A stretch of 24,722 nucleotides of DNA from Irineochytrium annulatum. Lineage: Eukaryota > Chytridiomycota > Chytridiomycetes > Chytridiales > Chytridiaceae. Below, piece after piece: positions 1-10,070 of the stretch; position 1 is the stretch's first letter, and each line of letters starts with the position of its first letter. The notes under the pieces were generated by a model, which ran no database searches, was not told the DNA's origin, and worked only from the letters and a program-made list of their open reading frames with translations. The stretch lies in NCBI GenBank assembly GCA_027600665.1, contig JADGJL010000338.1, positions 1 to 24,722 on the forward strand. Direction: 5' to 3'. Made by a program: the position numbers and the translations under genes.

Positions 1-3000
1 GCGGTGGAGGGGTGGGTTAAGGTACTGACGATCTCGACCGTGTTCTGGTGCTGGATGCATGTGGTGGATGGGGAGATGTGTTATTACAGGTCGAAGGCGA
101 AGAATCATGCGGTGGAGGTTAAAAAGGTGGAGGATATTATGGAGGTCAGGGTATTTGTGCCGCCGGCGACGGCTATGGTGGAGGAGGCGGCGGCGACTGC
201 TCCGGTACATGGGAAGGAGGCTTCGACTGGAAAGGATGCCTCTTCTATGCAGGGACATGGGAAAAACGCTACCGTTGTTGGGGGACATGGAAAGGAGGCG
301 TCTGCGGCTTCTGCGCTTGCCGACGGTCATGGGAAGGAGCTCAGCGTTGTCGGGAAGCGTATTGCAGGCTACTCTCGAGACCCGAGTTCCGGTGGGCCCG
401 GCCTGTCGCGCGACTCGAGCTCGTCCAGCATCGGCGTTCACTCCCAAGCGAAGGAGCTGAGCCGGTCCAGCATCGTGGGGCGTGCAAGGTCCGCGACGGT
501 GACGAATCGGGCGTCCGTGGCCGCGAGGGACGGCGTGGACTTCGAGATCGTGTACAAGGGCGGCGCGACCATTGTGCATACGACGCAGTCGACGGAACAG
601 AGGGATTTGTTTATCAAGGAGCTCGGGAGGCTTAGGCTGGAGAACTACGACGTGTGTAAGAGGCTCTCGATGACGGATGCTAGCTTGGAGGCGGAGATGA
701 GGAAGTCCGGGAGGAATGCGGACTCGGAGGCCGGGTGGTTTGATGATGTCAAGCTTGCTCATGTTGTTGATGACGGGAGGCTGGGAAAGGGGGAGGATAG
801 GGCTTTGATCGCGGTCATGGGGAGAAGCCGGATCACGATCAGCTTTGTCGAGAGCACGTGGCAAAGCTTGAAATCTGATTGTGCGTTCGTCCTTGATACA
901 GGTAAATCATTATTGCGCCAATGACTCTAATGCGCGCTTTTGAATGTTGTAGGAAATATCATCTACCGCTGGTATGGTGTAAACTCCTCGCGGATGGCAC
1001 GGGCCAAAGCGATGGACGTAGCCGCGCGGATTCGGAAAGAGCGGTCGAACCGCCCCAAGCTCCAGCTAGTCGAGGACGACGATGCACCCATTCTTTTGGC
1101 CTTTTACGAACTTCTCCACGTCGACCACCACGCGATGATGTCAGCTCTCCCGGACCTTACAGACGATGACTACAAGGCCCGCACCTGCCCCGTTAAGATC
1201 TACCGCGTGATCCCGACCGCCCCTAGATGGTCGTCCCGCTTCTTCCTCATCTACGAAGGCCATCACCCGAGCAAGCGGCTGCTCGAGAACGAGGCCATCG
1301 TCGTGGTCGAGAGCTACGCGGAGGTCTTCCTCTGGACGGGCAAAGGCGCGAACGCCGAGGCGCGATCGATGGGGCTCGTGCTAGCGCGGCACATCGCGCT
1401 TCGAATGCGGGAGCGCGTTGAGGTCTCGGGGCAGGTCTTCGTACAGCGGGTATTCCACGAGAGGGAGACGGCGGTATTCCGGGAGAAGTTTGCGGACTAC
1501 GAGGGCACGTTGCCGATCAGCATGAGAATGGCCGATGCTAAGGGCAACGTGGCCGCGGCCGTGAAGCAGAAACCTATCGACCCGAAAATCCTGCTGACGC
1601 CCTTAGTCGTCGAGCACCCGGCTATTGACAACGGGAAGGGCGGGAGATCGCAGTTCTTTCTTGTCAAGGACTTCGCGAAGGAGCCGGTCAGGCAGCCGGT
1701 GTCGGGGCAGTTCTTCCGTGGCGAGAGTTATATTATCTTGTACACGTTCCGCCCGCCAGGGAGCGGTATCGATCGGTCCGTCAGCTACTTCTGGCAGGGT
1801 TCTCAAAGCAAGATCACTGAGAAGGGCACGAGCGCGATGATGACGGTTGAACTTTGCAAAGAGACCTCAGGGGAGGTTACGCAGACGCGGGTTGTCGAGG
1901 GAAAAGGTACATCATTTGTATAAATGGTGGCTGCGTCCAATAGGTATTAATCTAGCTTTAGAGCCTCTTCATCTTTGCCAAATGCTAGGCAACCTGGGTA
2001 CTATTATCCGTCTTGGCATCTCCGTCGACGCGGAAGCGGAAAAGTACCCAATGGCATTTGATGTCCGCATGACTTTTCCCGGCGTGTGCAAGGCGATCGA
2101 AACCGACGTCGGGGAGCTGACCTTCAACTCCAGCCACGTCTCCGTCATCATCACACGCTCCGTCAGTTATGTATGGGAGGGGTCATTCTCGAACAAGGCC
2201 GAAAGGGATCACGCCCAATTGGTTGTGAAGAAGTTTAGTCAACATTCGGTGAGGGTGGTGAGCGATGGCGCCGCGGACAAGGAGTTCGACGACACAGTCA
2301 AAGCGCTTGGAGTGAAGGCGGCAGAGGAAACTGTGAAGGTGAAAAAGCGGTCAATTCCGAGGCTGTTCGCCTGCGCCTCAGGCACAGGGATGGTGACCGT
2401 ACGTGCCACGTTCTTGTTGTAGCATGATGGACATCTAATAACGCGACAGATTGAGGAAGTACCCCAGTACATTCAAGAGGACCTTGACCCGCACATCGTT
2501 ATGATACTCGACGCCGGGCCGCAGATCTTCATCTGGTTCGGCCCGACCTCAAAGACAAACGAAAAGGTCATCGGCATGGAGGCGATCGTGCAGTACGCGG
2601 GTTTGCGGGAGGAAAAGCCGGCCGTAGTCGTGACTTACGCGTATCAGGAGCCTCCAGAGTTTACACGTTGCTTCCAAGGTAGGGTTCCGGTCGTGTGGTT
2701 GACGGCTAATGTCGTTGACGTCAGGCTGGACGCGGAAAAAGTTTCCTAAGGACAAAACGAACCTTAAGGTGCGTGTGAGGCCCGTCGACGAAGTCTTGAA
2801 GCAATACAAGGTACGATTTTATAATGAAGGCTGTGACGTATATTCACCGGGTTGTTGCTTTCATAAACAGGTCGACACATACCCCGCCGAGGTTCTCCTT
2901 AGCGACCGTTTACCCGAAAATGTCGACGTCACCAAGCTGGAGATGTATCTCTCCGAGGAAGAGTTTGAGTATATATTCAAAATGAAAAAAGAGGACTACA

Positions 3001-3056
3001 GCAACATGCTGTCGTGGAAGCGGGAAAAGGTCAAAAAGGACGTGGGATTTTTCTAA
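1..3056 (+). CDS. Villidin-like actin-binding protein (PH, gelsolin repeats, villin headpiece), 5' partial
   Basis: The gene enters from the left edge, already in frame at base 1. Introns at 902-952, 1907-1961, 2399-2449, 2679-2724 and 2811-2870 all have GT...AG ends. Splicing gives 930 residues before TAA at 3054. Fragment residues 1-50 and about 180-210 look like the two halves of a PH domain (GWVKV start, FEIV strand, C-terminal helix), separated by a low-complexity insert. Five gelsolin-type repeats follow at about 266-345, 395-490, 530-625, 630-735 and 750-845, with hallmarks such as LDTGNIIYRWYG and EKGTSA. The last 50 residues are a villin headpiece ending in WKREKVKKDVGFF. PH plus five gelsolin segments plus headpiece is the layout of Dictyostelium villidin, whose N-terminal WD repeats would lie off-window here. 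The inferred role is F-actin binding at membranes. A villin or supervillin relative is the alternative. Confidence 0.88.
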
Positions 3057-4044
3057 GGTCCAGCGTGTGCTCCATTTTAAATACATAAAACCCGCATGAG
3101 AAGAAAAAACAGGCTAAGGCTTGATTTACCAAAAAACTGGCCCGCGGAGTAAAATTGTCTCTTAAGAGATTCGCTTCGTGTCTGGACACGATCGGCAACT
3201 GACATGCACGAAGTGTAATTATCAAAGCTCTTACCAATGCACAAGTGTAATCATCGCAATTCTTGTAAAGCCGGCCAGGAGTCAGCAGAGGAAAAAAGCG
3301 GGAGGTGCAAAGAGCCTTCGCCTGCACAGACGAAGTCTCGCCTCCACCAGCGATGTCAGCTGCCTTCCAAGCAAGCAAGTCGAACTATATATAACTACCG
3401 CCTTATTGTGAGGTGAATTTGACACAAGAGAGTGGAAGTGGTATCACACCACCCGGGACTTGCTGTCGCCCGGCTTGCTAGCGCAGAAGTGTGTCGTCTA
3501 AAAAAGTTTAGTATATTTTAGCAGTGGAAGAGGAACCCCTATCCCGCGACGCCAGTCCAGGAAATTGGGGGAGCGTCGTTTTCTTCCCCTCAGTCGTTGT
3601 TTCACAACATCCTCACTTCACGTCAATTAGGTAGAGCACACTGGAGCCACCATAAGACTGAAACGCGCTTTCCCTTCTAAATGACAAAACAGCCCTGTTG
3701 CACTGGGAAGGCCGCATTTCTTTTCTCTTCTTTTCTTTTTTTTTTTTTTTTGGTTGTCAATGGACCGCCGACCGCGAGATTGAGTTGCGCGCCCGCCGGA
3801 GGCCTGGTTATCAACCGTGAGGGCGTAAATAGACTCTCATTGCTTATCCCAACCCACTTGTGGCAATCCATGAGTGCCGGATGATGGCGTGATTAAATTG
3901 CCGGCGATAAGCTGCTAAAATGCTATGGAAGTTAAAGTGACTTCTAACGGTTGACGACGGGGATAGGCTACAATTGGAAGACTTACCAAGGTGAGTGCAA
4001 TTTGTAATCGGTTAGGTAGACAAGCGGTACCGATGGTAATCATC
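3057..4044. other. Intergenic region with 16-base poly-T tract
   Basis: I see no convincing gene between the villidin-like gene and the tRNA. The stretch is less GC-rich than its flanks. It holds a 16-base T run at 3736-3751 and a small hairpin, GTGGT-ATCAC-ACCAC, at 3438-3452. The short open frames here have no recognisable protein features or convincing splice partners. Confidence 0.6.
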
Positions 4045-4127
4045 GCACAGATGGCCGAGCTGGTCTAAGGCGTGTGACTCAAGTTCACATATCGTAAGAT
4101 GCGTGGGTTCGAATCCCACTCTGTGCA
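4045..4127 (+). tRNA. trnL-CAA: tRNA-Leu (anticodon CAA), intronless
   Basis: A full class II cloverleaf can be folded. The acceptor stem pairs GCACAGA (4045-4051) with TCTGTGC (4120-4126), with A4127 as discriminator base. The anticodon stem pairs TGTGA (4073-4077) with TCACA (4085-4089), and the loop places CAA at 4080-4082. A 13-base variable arm (4090-4102) can form a 3-bp stem, as expected for leucine tRNAs. The T stem pairs GTGGG with CCCAC around loop TTCGAAT. Pol III internal promoters are visible: an A box TGGCCGAGCTGG at 4052-4063 and a B box GGTTCGAATCC at 4106-4116. Many fungal tRNA-Leu(CAA) genes carry an intron; this one has none. The CCA end is not encoded. Confidence 0.97.
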
Positions 4128-4134
4128 CTTCCGC

Positions 4135-4140
4135 TTTTTT
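4135..4140 (+). terminator. RNA polymerase III terminator of tRNA-Leu
   Basis: A run of six T residues lies 7 bases after the tRNA discriminator base, the usual Pol III stop signal. Confidence 0.85.
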
Positions 4141-4206
4141 CCATCTTGCCATTTTGGAACAACTTGCCCTTTCATCCTGGCATGACCCACTTCACTTTAA
4201 TTGTGT

Positions 4207-5044
4207 CTAATTCAAAATTTTCGTAGCGAAACTACTTAGGTTGCTACACTCGACGATGGACAACCAAAAATTACAACAGATAAAAAATGAATGATATGGA
4301 AAACTCATCATCAAGAACTCGTAATATCTCAACAGCAAACAGCACTCAAGGGCCGCTGCTGCCAGCCTCACTGACACCGATGCCTTGGCCACCACCTCCC
4401 ACTTTTGCTCTTGTTCGTCCTCGCAGGGTTGCAGGAGCGAGTCCCGACGCGTGTCCGAAGGTGAGGTGTCCGTGGAGTACCCCCGTTGGCGGAAGGTAAA
4501 CAGATTGATGAGCAGGTAAGGCTAACACATACATTCGCTGAAGCGGCCGATGTTGATGTCAACCGCAGGTTTGAGATATCTCCTAGCGCTGTTGGCGGGA
4601 CGTGCATAGCGTTCGCCGCGCGCTTGATGGCCTCTACCTGAAAACCTTGCTTAGACACAAATGCGCCAAGGAGGCAGAAAGTGTTAACGCTGAATCGAAC
4701 TCACCCGCTTGTCCGTCTGCAAGCCACTTACGTCCCAAGGCATCCTATTGAGCTCCTGCCGAGAAGACTCCTTTACGTCCTAATTTCAGTCACCGTTAAA
4801 GAAAGTTGAGGTGCGCAAATCGTCGACGCGCACCTGTAGCGCCATGGCAACCTGCCTTCGGCAGAGCCTGTATGATTCCCTCGTCAATTCTGTCCACTCC
4901 TGGTTCCATAAGGCGTCCTACGCCATGCTGATCCTCATCGGACGTCTTGGCGGACATCTTCGCGGACGCCATGGACGACGTAGACTACATGCCATGCATT
5001 AAGCGTGAGTCAGGCAGCAACGGCCAAGGGATCACCTTAGGCAT
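4207..5044 (-). CDS. Hypothetical protein, cryptic five-exon gene
   Basis: I do not recognise the product. Three introns support the model: 4780-4833 (54 bp, GTGCGC...AAATTAG), 4638-4704 (67 bp, GTGAGT...TTTTCAG with a GTTAAC branch-like site) and 4420-4532 (113 bp, GTATGT...CTGCGAG). All keep phase 0. The exons between them are open in only one frame that fits, giving a charged, probably helical protein (WTELTRESYRLCRRQVAM..., KRVEAIKRAANAMHVPPTAL). A first intron at 4918-5035 would attach a 9-base start exon (Met-Pro-Lys) and give 161 residues. The 5' end is the weakest part, and an ATG at 4845 in a good Kozak context is an alternative. The last 45 residues lie in AT-rich DNA, so the true stop may be earlier or spliced out. 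Confidence 0.42.
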
Positions 5045-5055
5045 GAGGAAGAATT

Positions 5056-5092
5056 GCAGGGCGACGGCGTGAGAGGCAGGGCGACGGCGTGA
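5056..5092. repeat. 17-bp direct repeat pair
   Basis: GCAGGGCGACGGCGTGA occurs exactly at 5056-5072 and again at 5076-5092. It sits 12 bp upstream of the proposed start of the minus-strand hypothetical gene and about 100 bp before the small plus-strand ORF, so it may be part of a shared promoter or simply a local duplication. Confidence 0.85.
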
Positions 5093-5196
5093 TAGGGTTG
5101 TCGTCGCGTGGGAGAATTTATGGTCGCGCCGCCAAATTCAGATGGTGTCTGGACATACGCGCTGACAACTGCCTTCGGATCCCAACCGCGTTAATA

Positions 5197-5331
5197 ATGT
5201 GGCCAGCTCGCCCCGACAACATGAAGTTCGCGCTCCCCGCCGGGGCCGTCATATTGGCCATCATCGCCGCCGTCGTCTTCTTGTACCGAATTGCATGGAT
5301 GGTGAAGGCACTGATCCGACTCCTGATGTAG
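5197..5331 (+). CDS. Possible single-pass membrane microprotein (44 aa)
   Basis: From ATG 5197 the frame reads 44 residues to TAG 5329. A hydrophobic helix of about 20 residues (AGAVILAIIAAVVFLYRIAW) is followed by a short basic tail. Codon choice in the helix is GC-rich (GCC, GTC, ATC), like the confirmed genes nearby. The frame is open back to about 5089, so an upstream exon or start is possible, and a second in-frame ATG lies at 5221. No family is recognised; small subunits of mitochondrial or ER membrane complexes have this shape. It would be divergent from the hypothetical gene at 4207-5044 and convergent with MRS2. Confidence 0.3.
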   Translation: MWPARPDNMKFALPAGAVILAIIAAVVFLYRIAWMVKALIRLLM

Positions 5332-5664
5332 GCCACACATGATGATGAAGGCGGGTGCGTGCATGTTTAAGAGGGTAGTCAAATTACGCTTTATGCTGTG
5401 CAGACGCAGTTGCAACCGATAATGTGATCCATGAGGCTGCGCGTTGCATATATTTTGGTATGAGATGATGACAGGTATCCGTAGACAAGGGAACAGAAAG
5501 AAGTGAACGCTACGTAATCTAACACAATGAGTGGCCAAAGACAACCAGCGAAAAAAGAAACGCAAACACGATGGACAAGAAGACGAAAAATAAATACATA
5601 TCTATGTTGCAAAAAAAGTAAAAGAGGGAGAGGTACAAAACTGAAGCGGAAAGGTTTCACACAA
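5332..5664. other. Intergenic, convergent 3' ends
   Basis: This 333-bp AT-rich stretch lies between the small plus-strand ORF and the stop codon of the minus-strand MRS2 gene. It probably holds 3' untranslated sequence. Nothing else is evident. Confidence 0.5.
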
Positions 5665-7718
5665 TCACCGACCCTCTCGCTCCGCGATCCTCGCCTCATG
5701 ATGGTCCCTCCCAAACCCCGTCATCAGCCTCCGATCCCTCTCCGGCCCGTGAATCCCCCTCAATAAACCCCTTGCATGCCCCAACATCCTAATCCTCTGC
5801 ACACTCATAAAGTAGATCGCGCACGCACTCAGCAGCAGGCCACCCGTCACGATCCAGAACACGCCGGGCATGGAATCGATGTTGTTGGGCAGGTTCATGC
5901 CAAAAACGGATGCGACGAAGGCGGCAGTCGAGATGGCGACGGTCGCAATGTTGGCCTTTAGGTCGTAGACGATTAGCTTGTTGCGGTGAGTGTCGAGGAC
6001 AATGCCCATCATGTTTTGGGTCGTGACGACGTTGGAGGAGAGGGTGTTGAGGGAGCTGGAGATCTCTGTGAGGACAATTAGTAAATGAACGTTGATGGGT
6101 GGCTCAAGATGTACACTGACCGTCCGCTAGCTTCAAGTAATGCTCCAACATGAGCTCGGCGTCGATGTGATCGGAAGCGGCATGCGGACGATTTTCCGCC
6201 TTGGCCGTAAGGTACATCCCCGCCAGATCCTCATCACTAATAAGCCACGTAAATAAATCCAATCACCATACCGACCGCAAAACACCCACTTATGCAGTAC
6301 ATCCGTAAAAGTCGACCTAATAGCTTCCACCTTCTGCACAAGCTTGTTCAAACTCCTCCCATGCAACAGCAACGCCTTCAACATCTCCGGGTCAAACCCC
6401 TTATCCATCGCCTCCAGTAGCCGCTCGACCTCGGGCTTCACGTCGTCCAGGTCGCTCTTGAGAGCGGACACGACGGATATGAGCATGGCCTCGAGCGCGC
6501 GGAGCTCGAACGGGAGGGTATCTTTCGCTTGGAGCTTGCCTTGGAGCTCATGAACGAATTGAGACTGGAAGTAGGCCTCGGCGCCGTCATCCATGGAGGT
6601 ATTGGACGAGAACAGGATCAGGCTGTCGGCTGGAAATGAGGCAACGGTTTAATTATTATTCATCTTGCAAATAGTTCCTGCTACGCATTACCTCGGATGA
6701 GCGCCTTAATGTGCGACAGGTTGATAAGCAACGACCGTTCACGAACCAAAATTGCCGGATGCTGCTCGGCCAGCGTGCTGTCGATCTGCATTCGTAATCA
6801 ATACGACGCCTCCAAACCGAAAGCTCCCACCTTCGTCAAATCCCTCGGCAACAGCGTATTCTCCGCGCAAAACTGCGCCCTCTTAAACTGATGGTCTAGC
6901 AGCTTCACATCCCCATTCACGTCAAACACAACCCCTTTAAGCGTCATGCTCTTCCCCATCGAGTTCGGCGACACGGGCGTCGGGAATTTCGCGCCGTCCT
7001 CCCCAATTAGCTTCATCATCGGTGAGGGGCCCTGCCCGTCGAACGTCGACGGCGGTAGGGCCGAGTAGATGTCATCTACGACGTAGCGAGGGTCCACGCT
7101 GGGGGGTACCTCGTCGTCGCGCGGCGCATGGGCCGAGGGGGGACGCTCGACCTCTTTTGGCACGTCGACTTTGGGAGGAGTGGACGGCCGTGTGGGACCT
7201 GGAGGCGGCGGCGGGGCCTCCTTCACGGGTGGCTCCTCCTCCAATGCATTCGCAGGCTTTGGTGACGAGGGTGGTTTGTCGTCGTTCGAAGCGGTGGATG
7301 AGAAGTTGCAGACGGCTGTAATGAGGAAGGTGGGCTGCGCCGTCGCGAGCGCTGGTGTCGTTATCGCTGTCGCGGTTGCGACGGCTGTCGTCATGTTCGG
7401 GGTGGCTTTGGAGAAGCTGGAGGACAACCGACGCTGGCAGGGGAGGAAAGGGAACCCACTCGGCTGCCGCGAGCTGGCGGTGGGTCGATAAGGAGGACGC
7501 CTACAGATGGCCGATGTGGATCGTGTTGGGTGAGGGGATGGAGGGGATGGATCGAGGAAAGGCGGGGCGGCCGATGCGAACGCGGAAGCAAGCGGGGCCG
7601 ACGAGGACTTCGAAAACCATGGCGGTGAGTCATGGTGACAGGGCGGGAGTCGCCGGCTGAGTCCGCGTCCAGCGGCTCTTATCGCGGCCGTCGCCGTCGG
7701 GGTCGGGAGGAGGAGCAT
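5665..7718 (-). CDS. MRS2: Mitochondrial magnesium channel, MRS2/LPE10 (CorA) family
   Basis: Removing introns 6786-6830, 6630-6691, 6237-6289 and 6066-6120 joins five exons into 612 residues ending at TGA 5665. The C-terminal half is a classic Mrs2. It has LLPRDLTKID near residue 296, a long helical region with ERSLLINLSHIKALI and FELRALEAML, and DEDLAGMYLTAKA. Two transmembrane helices follow (about 517-534 and 548-567), and the first ends in the selectivity motif GMN at 535-537. Members form pentameric inner-membrane channels that take magnesium into the matrix. The first 220 residues are rich in Ser, Pro, Arg and Ala, fitting a mitochondrial presequence plus a proline-rich spacer, so the protein is longer than yeast Mrs2 (about 470). 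The start ATG at 7718 is the first in frame but is not proven. Mrs2 versus Lpe10 cannot be decided. Confidence 0.93.
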
Positions 7719-7916
7719 ATGTCAGGGGAGAACCAGAGAAAACGAGGAGGCGAGCGGTTTCCGTGCCAGCTCTCCGCAGAATTGACCGTTGTTTTGATCG
7801 GCGAGTCTATCAAGGGACTGAGACCTTATCCCTGATCCCTTGACTCCACTCCGCCCTCGTCGACGTCCCCGTCGCCGTCACTGTCGACTCTTTTCCTGAC
7901 TTTCAATATCGGCATC
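7719..7916. promoter_or_regulatory. Bidirectional promoter region, MRS2/GT49, with inverted repeat
   Basis: The two start codons are 198 bp apart and divergent, so both promoters must lie here or overlap the 5' ends. An exact 8-bp inverted repeat, TCAAGGGA (7810-7817) and TCCCTTGA (7836-7843), sits between them. A binding site or a hairpin are both possible. Confidence 0.55.
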
Positions 7917-9848
7917 ATGTATTGGTTCACGAAGCTCGTCATCGTGTGCTGCTATTTCTCTTGGACAGAACTCGCCGCAGCTGCACCGTCGCCCGCAAAG
8001 CCGCAGCTGCAGAAGGAGAAGGCGGAGAGATTAGGTGGCGCATCTTCCTACCCGGGTTCAAGCAGCTCGGCCTCGCGATCGCAGAAGCGGATCGAGGATG
8101 ACTCGGACTCTTTCAAGAGAATCTTCGCACAGAGCAACGTCCAGATCCCGCAAGGGTTTACGGGCGACTTCAGGTCGCTTTTCAAGTCGGCGTCCGACAA
8201 AAAGTCGTCGCAGCGGAGTGGGAGTTCGCAGCGGAGTGGGAGTGCGAGCGGGAGCCAAAGCCGGCCGAGACTCACGACCCTGGAGGACGATGACGGTGTC
8301 TACGCTGGCACGACGAGAATCCCGTACATCACCTCGGCGCCGCATCTGACGTTCGGGGATCCGAAGTGGGAAAAAAAGCTGTCGCAGCGGACGGGGAGCA
8401 GTGTGAGGAGGGTGTGGGAGGACTCAAAGAATGGGGACCATGACGGCACATACCAAGTGCCGCTCAACGGCGGAGGTTCGGAGAAGAACATGAAGGACGA
8501 CGACCCGGTGACCATTACGGTGTTTACGCAAACGAGCTTAGACAGGGCGCACCTTATTCCAGAGTTGGTGGAAAGGTGAGCAAAACTTTATGATAGGACA
8601 GTTTTCCAATACCGTGCCTGACCTTTATTGATACTTAGATGGGGTGGACTTGTCTCTGTCGCCATCTACATCGACTCCTTCGACGAGCTCCAGGCGCTCC
8701 GAACCACGCTCGAGATGCTGAAGTCTTATCTTTCCGGGCTGGGCCGCGGCAAATTCGTGACCATCTCCCTCCTCTTCGGCGTCGAGTTCCTCGTCGACCC
8801 CAGCGAGGCTCAGCCGGACCACGACGACGTTCTCAACTTCGACGTCCTCGACGCTACTACTAACTCCCGCCGCAAGGCCATAATCGACCCCGTGATGAGG
8901 CGGGACGTCTACCACCCTTACGACCTCCTCTACCCGATCAACTCGCTCCGCAACCTCGCCCTCAACCAGTCCCCTACCGAGTTCGTCCTCTACCTCGACA
9001 TCGATTTTTTACCGTCCTTGAATGCTCACACTATCCTCTCGTCGTCCACCTACCGATCACACATCAACGATAAGAACAACCCGACCGTTATGGTCCTGCC
9101 CTCCTTCGAGCTTTCCTCCTCCTCCACCTTCCCCACCTCCTCCGAAGACGACGAAGATGCCGAAGACTCCGACATACAATCAGACTCGTACCTCCCGCCC
9201 CTCTCCATGCCATACCTCCGTGAACAATGCCAGTCCGGCACCCTGATCCCCTTCCACGCCAAGCCCCGCACGCCCGCGCAAAAACACAACGCCACAAGCC
9301 TAACTAGCTTTTGCAGCGGCAAGAGCCAGACGCCGCCGCACATCCAGATCACGCAGGTTCAAGCCGCGACGAACTATCCGAGGTTCTTCTCCGACCTTAC
9401 CCTGGATCCCTATCCGGCTTCCCTGCCCGTGAACGCCTACCTACTCTCCAAGAACGCCGCAATAACAACCACCGCGTCACCCGCGTCGTCAAAGAACGCG
9501 TCCAACAAGATTCCGAGCCCGAACCGCCGATACGAGCCCTACGTCCTCTCGCACCGGGACCTGACACCGAAGTTCGACGAAACGTTCCGGGGCTACGGTT
9601 TCAACAAGCGGCAGCAGAGCATCATGCTCCAGGCCATGGGGGTGCGGTTCCTGGTCGCGCCGAAGGTGTATTTGTTGCATCGGGAGCACGAGGCGAGCAA
9701 GTGGAGGATGGGGCTGACCGGCGTCGTGAAGGAGACGGTGGGCAGAGCGTATAAAAGGTTTTTGAAAACGGTACAGGAGAGGTATTTGGAAAGCGGTGGG
9801 GAGGACGAGGAGGAGGCCGGGGAGGCGGCGTCTTCAAGAGATGATTGA
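7917..9848 (+). CDS. GT49-family glycosyltransferase (LARGE/B4GAT1-like)
   Basis: One intron (8576-8638) joins two exons into 622 residues. The N-terminus has a hydrophobic stretch (about residues 4-23), a signal peptide or type II anchor. A Ser/Gln-rich stem of about 170 residues follows. The catalytic region starts near 200 (TVFTQTSLDRAHLIPELVERW). It carries YPINSLRNLAL, a metal-binding Asp-x-Asp within LYLDIDFLPS (D340 and D342), and near the end FRGYGFNKRQQS and LVAPKVYLLHREH, which are Glyco_transf_49 landmarks. Animal members add glucuronic acid in matriglycan synthesis in the Golgi. Fungi lack dystroglycan, so acceptor and product here are unknown. Golgi lumen is the inferred location. 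An acidic 20-residue tail ends the protein. Confidence 0.85.
8208..8243 (+). repeat. 18-bp tandem duplication inside the GT49 stem
   Basis: TCGCAGCGGAGTGGGAGT is present twice in exact tandem, adding one copy of Ser-Gln-Arg-Ser-Gly-Ser to the stem. It keeps the frame and looks like a recent replication-slippage event. Confidence 0.9.
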
Positions 9849-10070
9849 AGGAATATTACTTTTCCTTGGACCTTTCACTGTTGATGCTAATTTTTTCCGC
9901 TGTAATGAACTATGGTTTCAAAAAAACGCATGCTGTTGCGACAGGAGTAGTTCCGCTTCGTTTTTTCCTGTGTTTGCGCAAATTGTTCAAAGATGCAATG
10001 GGTCTCTACTTTATCAAATTTACAATAGTTCACTTTATGAATCACGCAAATGTCCGCTCTCTGACCCTCA

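Noticed and set aside
3031..3378. 115-codon minus-strand open frame
   Set aside because: It overlaps the villin headpiece exon on the other strand and shows no motif or coding bias.
3736..3751. T run as the tail of a retroposed element
   Set aside because: No target-site duplications and no retroelement-like sequence beside it.
3981..3990. ACTTACCAAG resembling the 5' end of U1 snRNA
   Set aside because: Only the ACTTACC core matches; no Sm site (AATTTTTGG type) or stem-loops follow before the tRNA begins.
4690..4705. GTTCGATTC, a possible tRNA T loop, on the minus strand
   Set aside because: No matching T stem, acceptor or anticodon stems; it lies in an intron of the cryptic gene, directly at its donor.
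4839..4851. GCGCCATGGCAAC, on the minus strand GTTGCCATGGCGC, resembling an RFX X-box
   Set aside because: Only one half fits the consensus well, and it lies within a probable exon of the cryptic gene, not upstream of a ciliary gene.
4834..4980. Alternative frame from ATG 4972 (MASAKMSAKTSDEDQH...) as first exon of the cryptic gene
   Set aside because: It does not splice in frame to the well-supported exons at 4705-4779 and 4533-4637 without a one-base shift near 4918.
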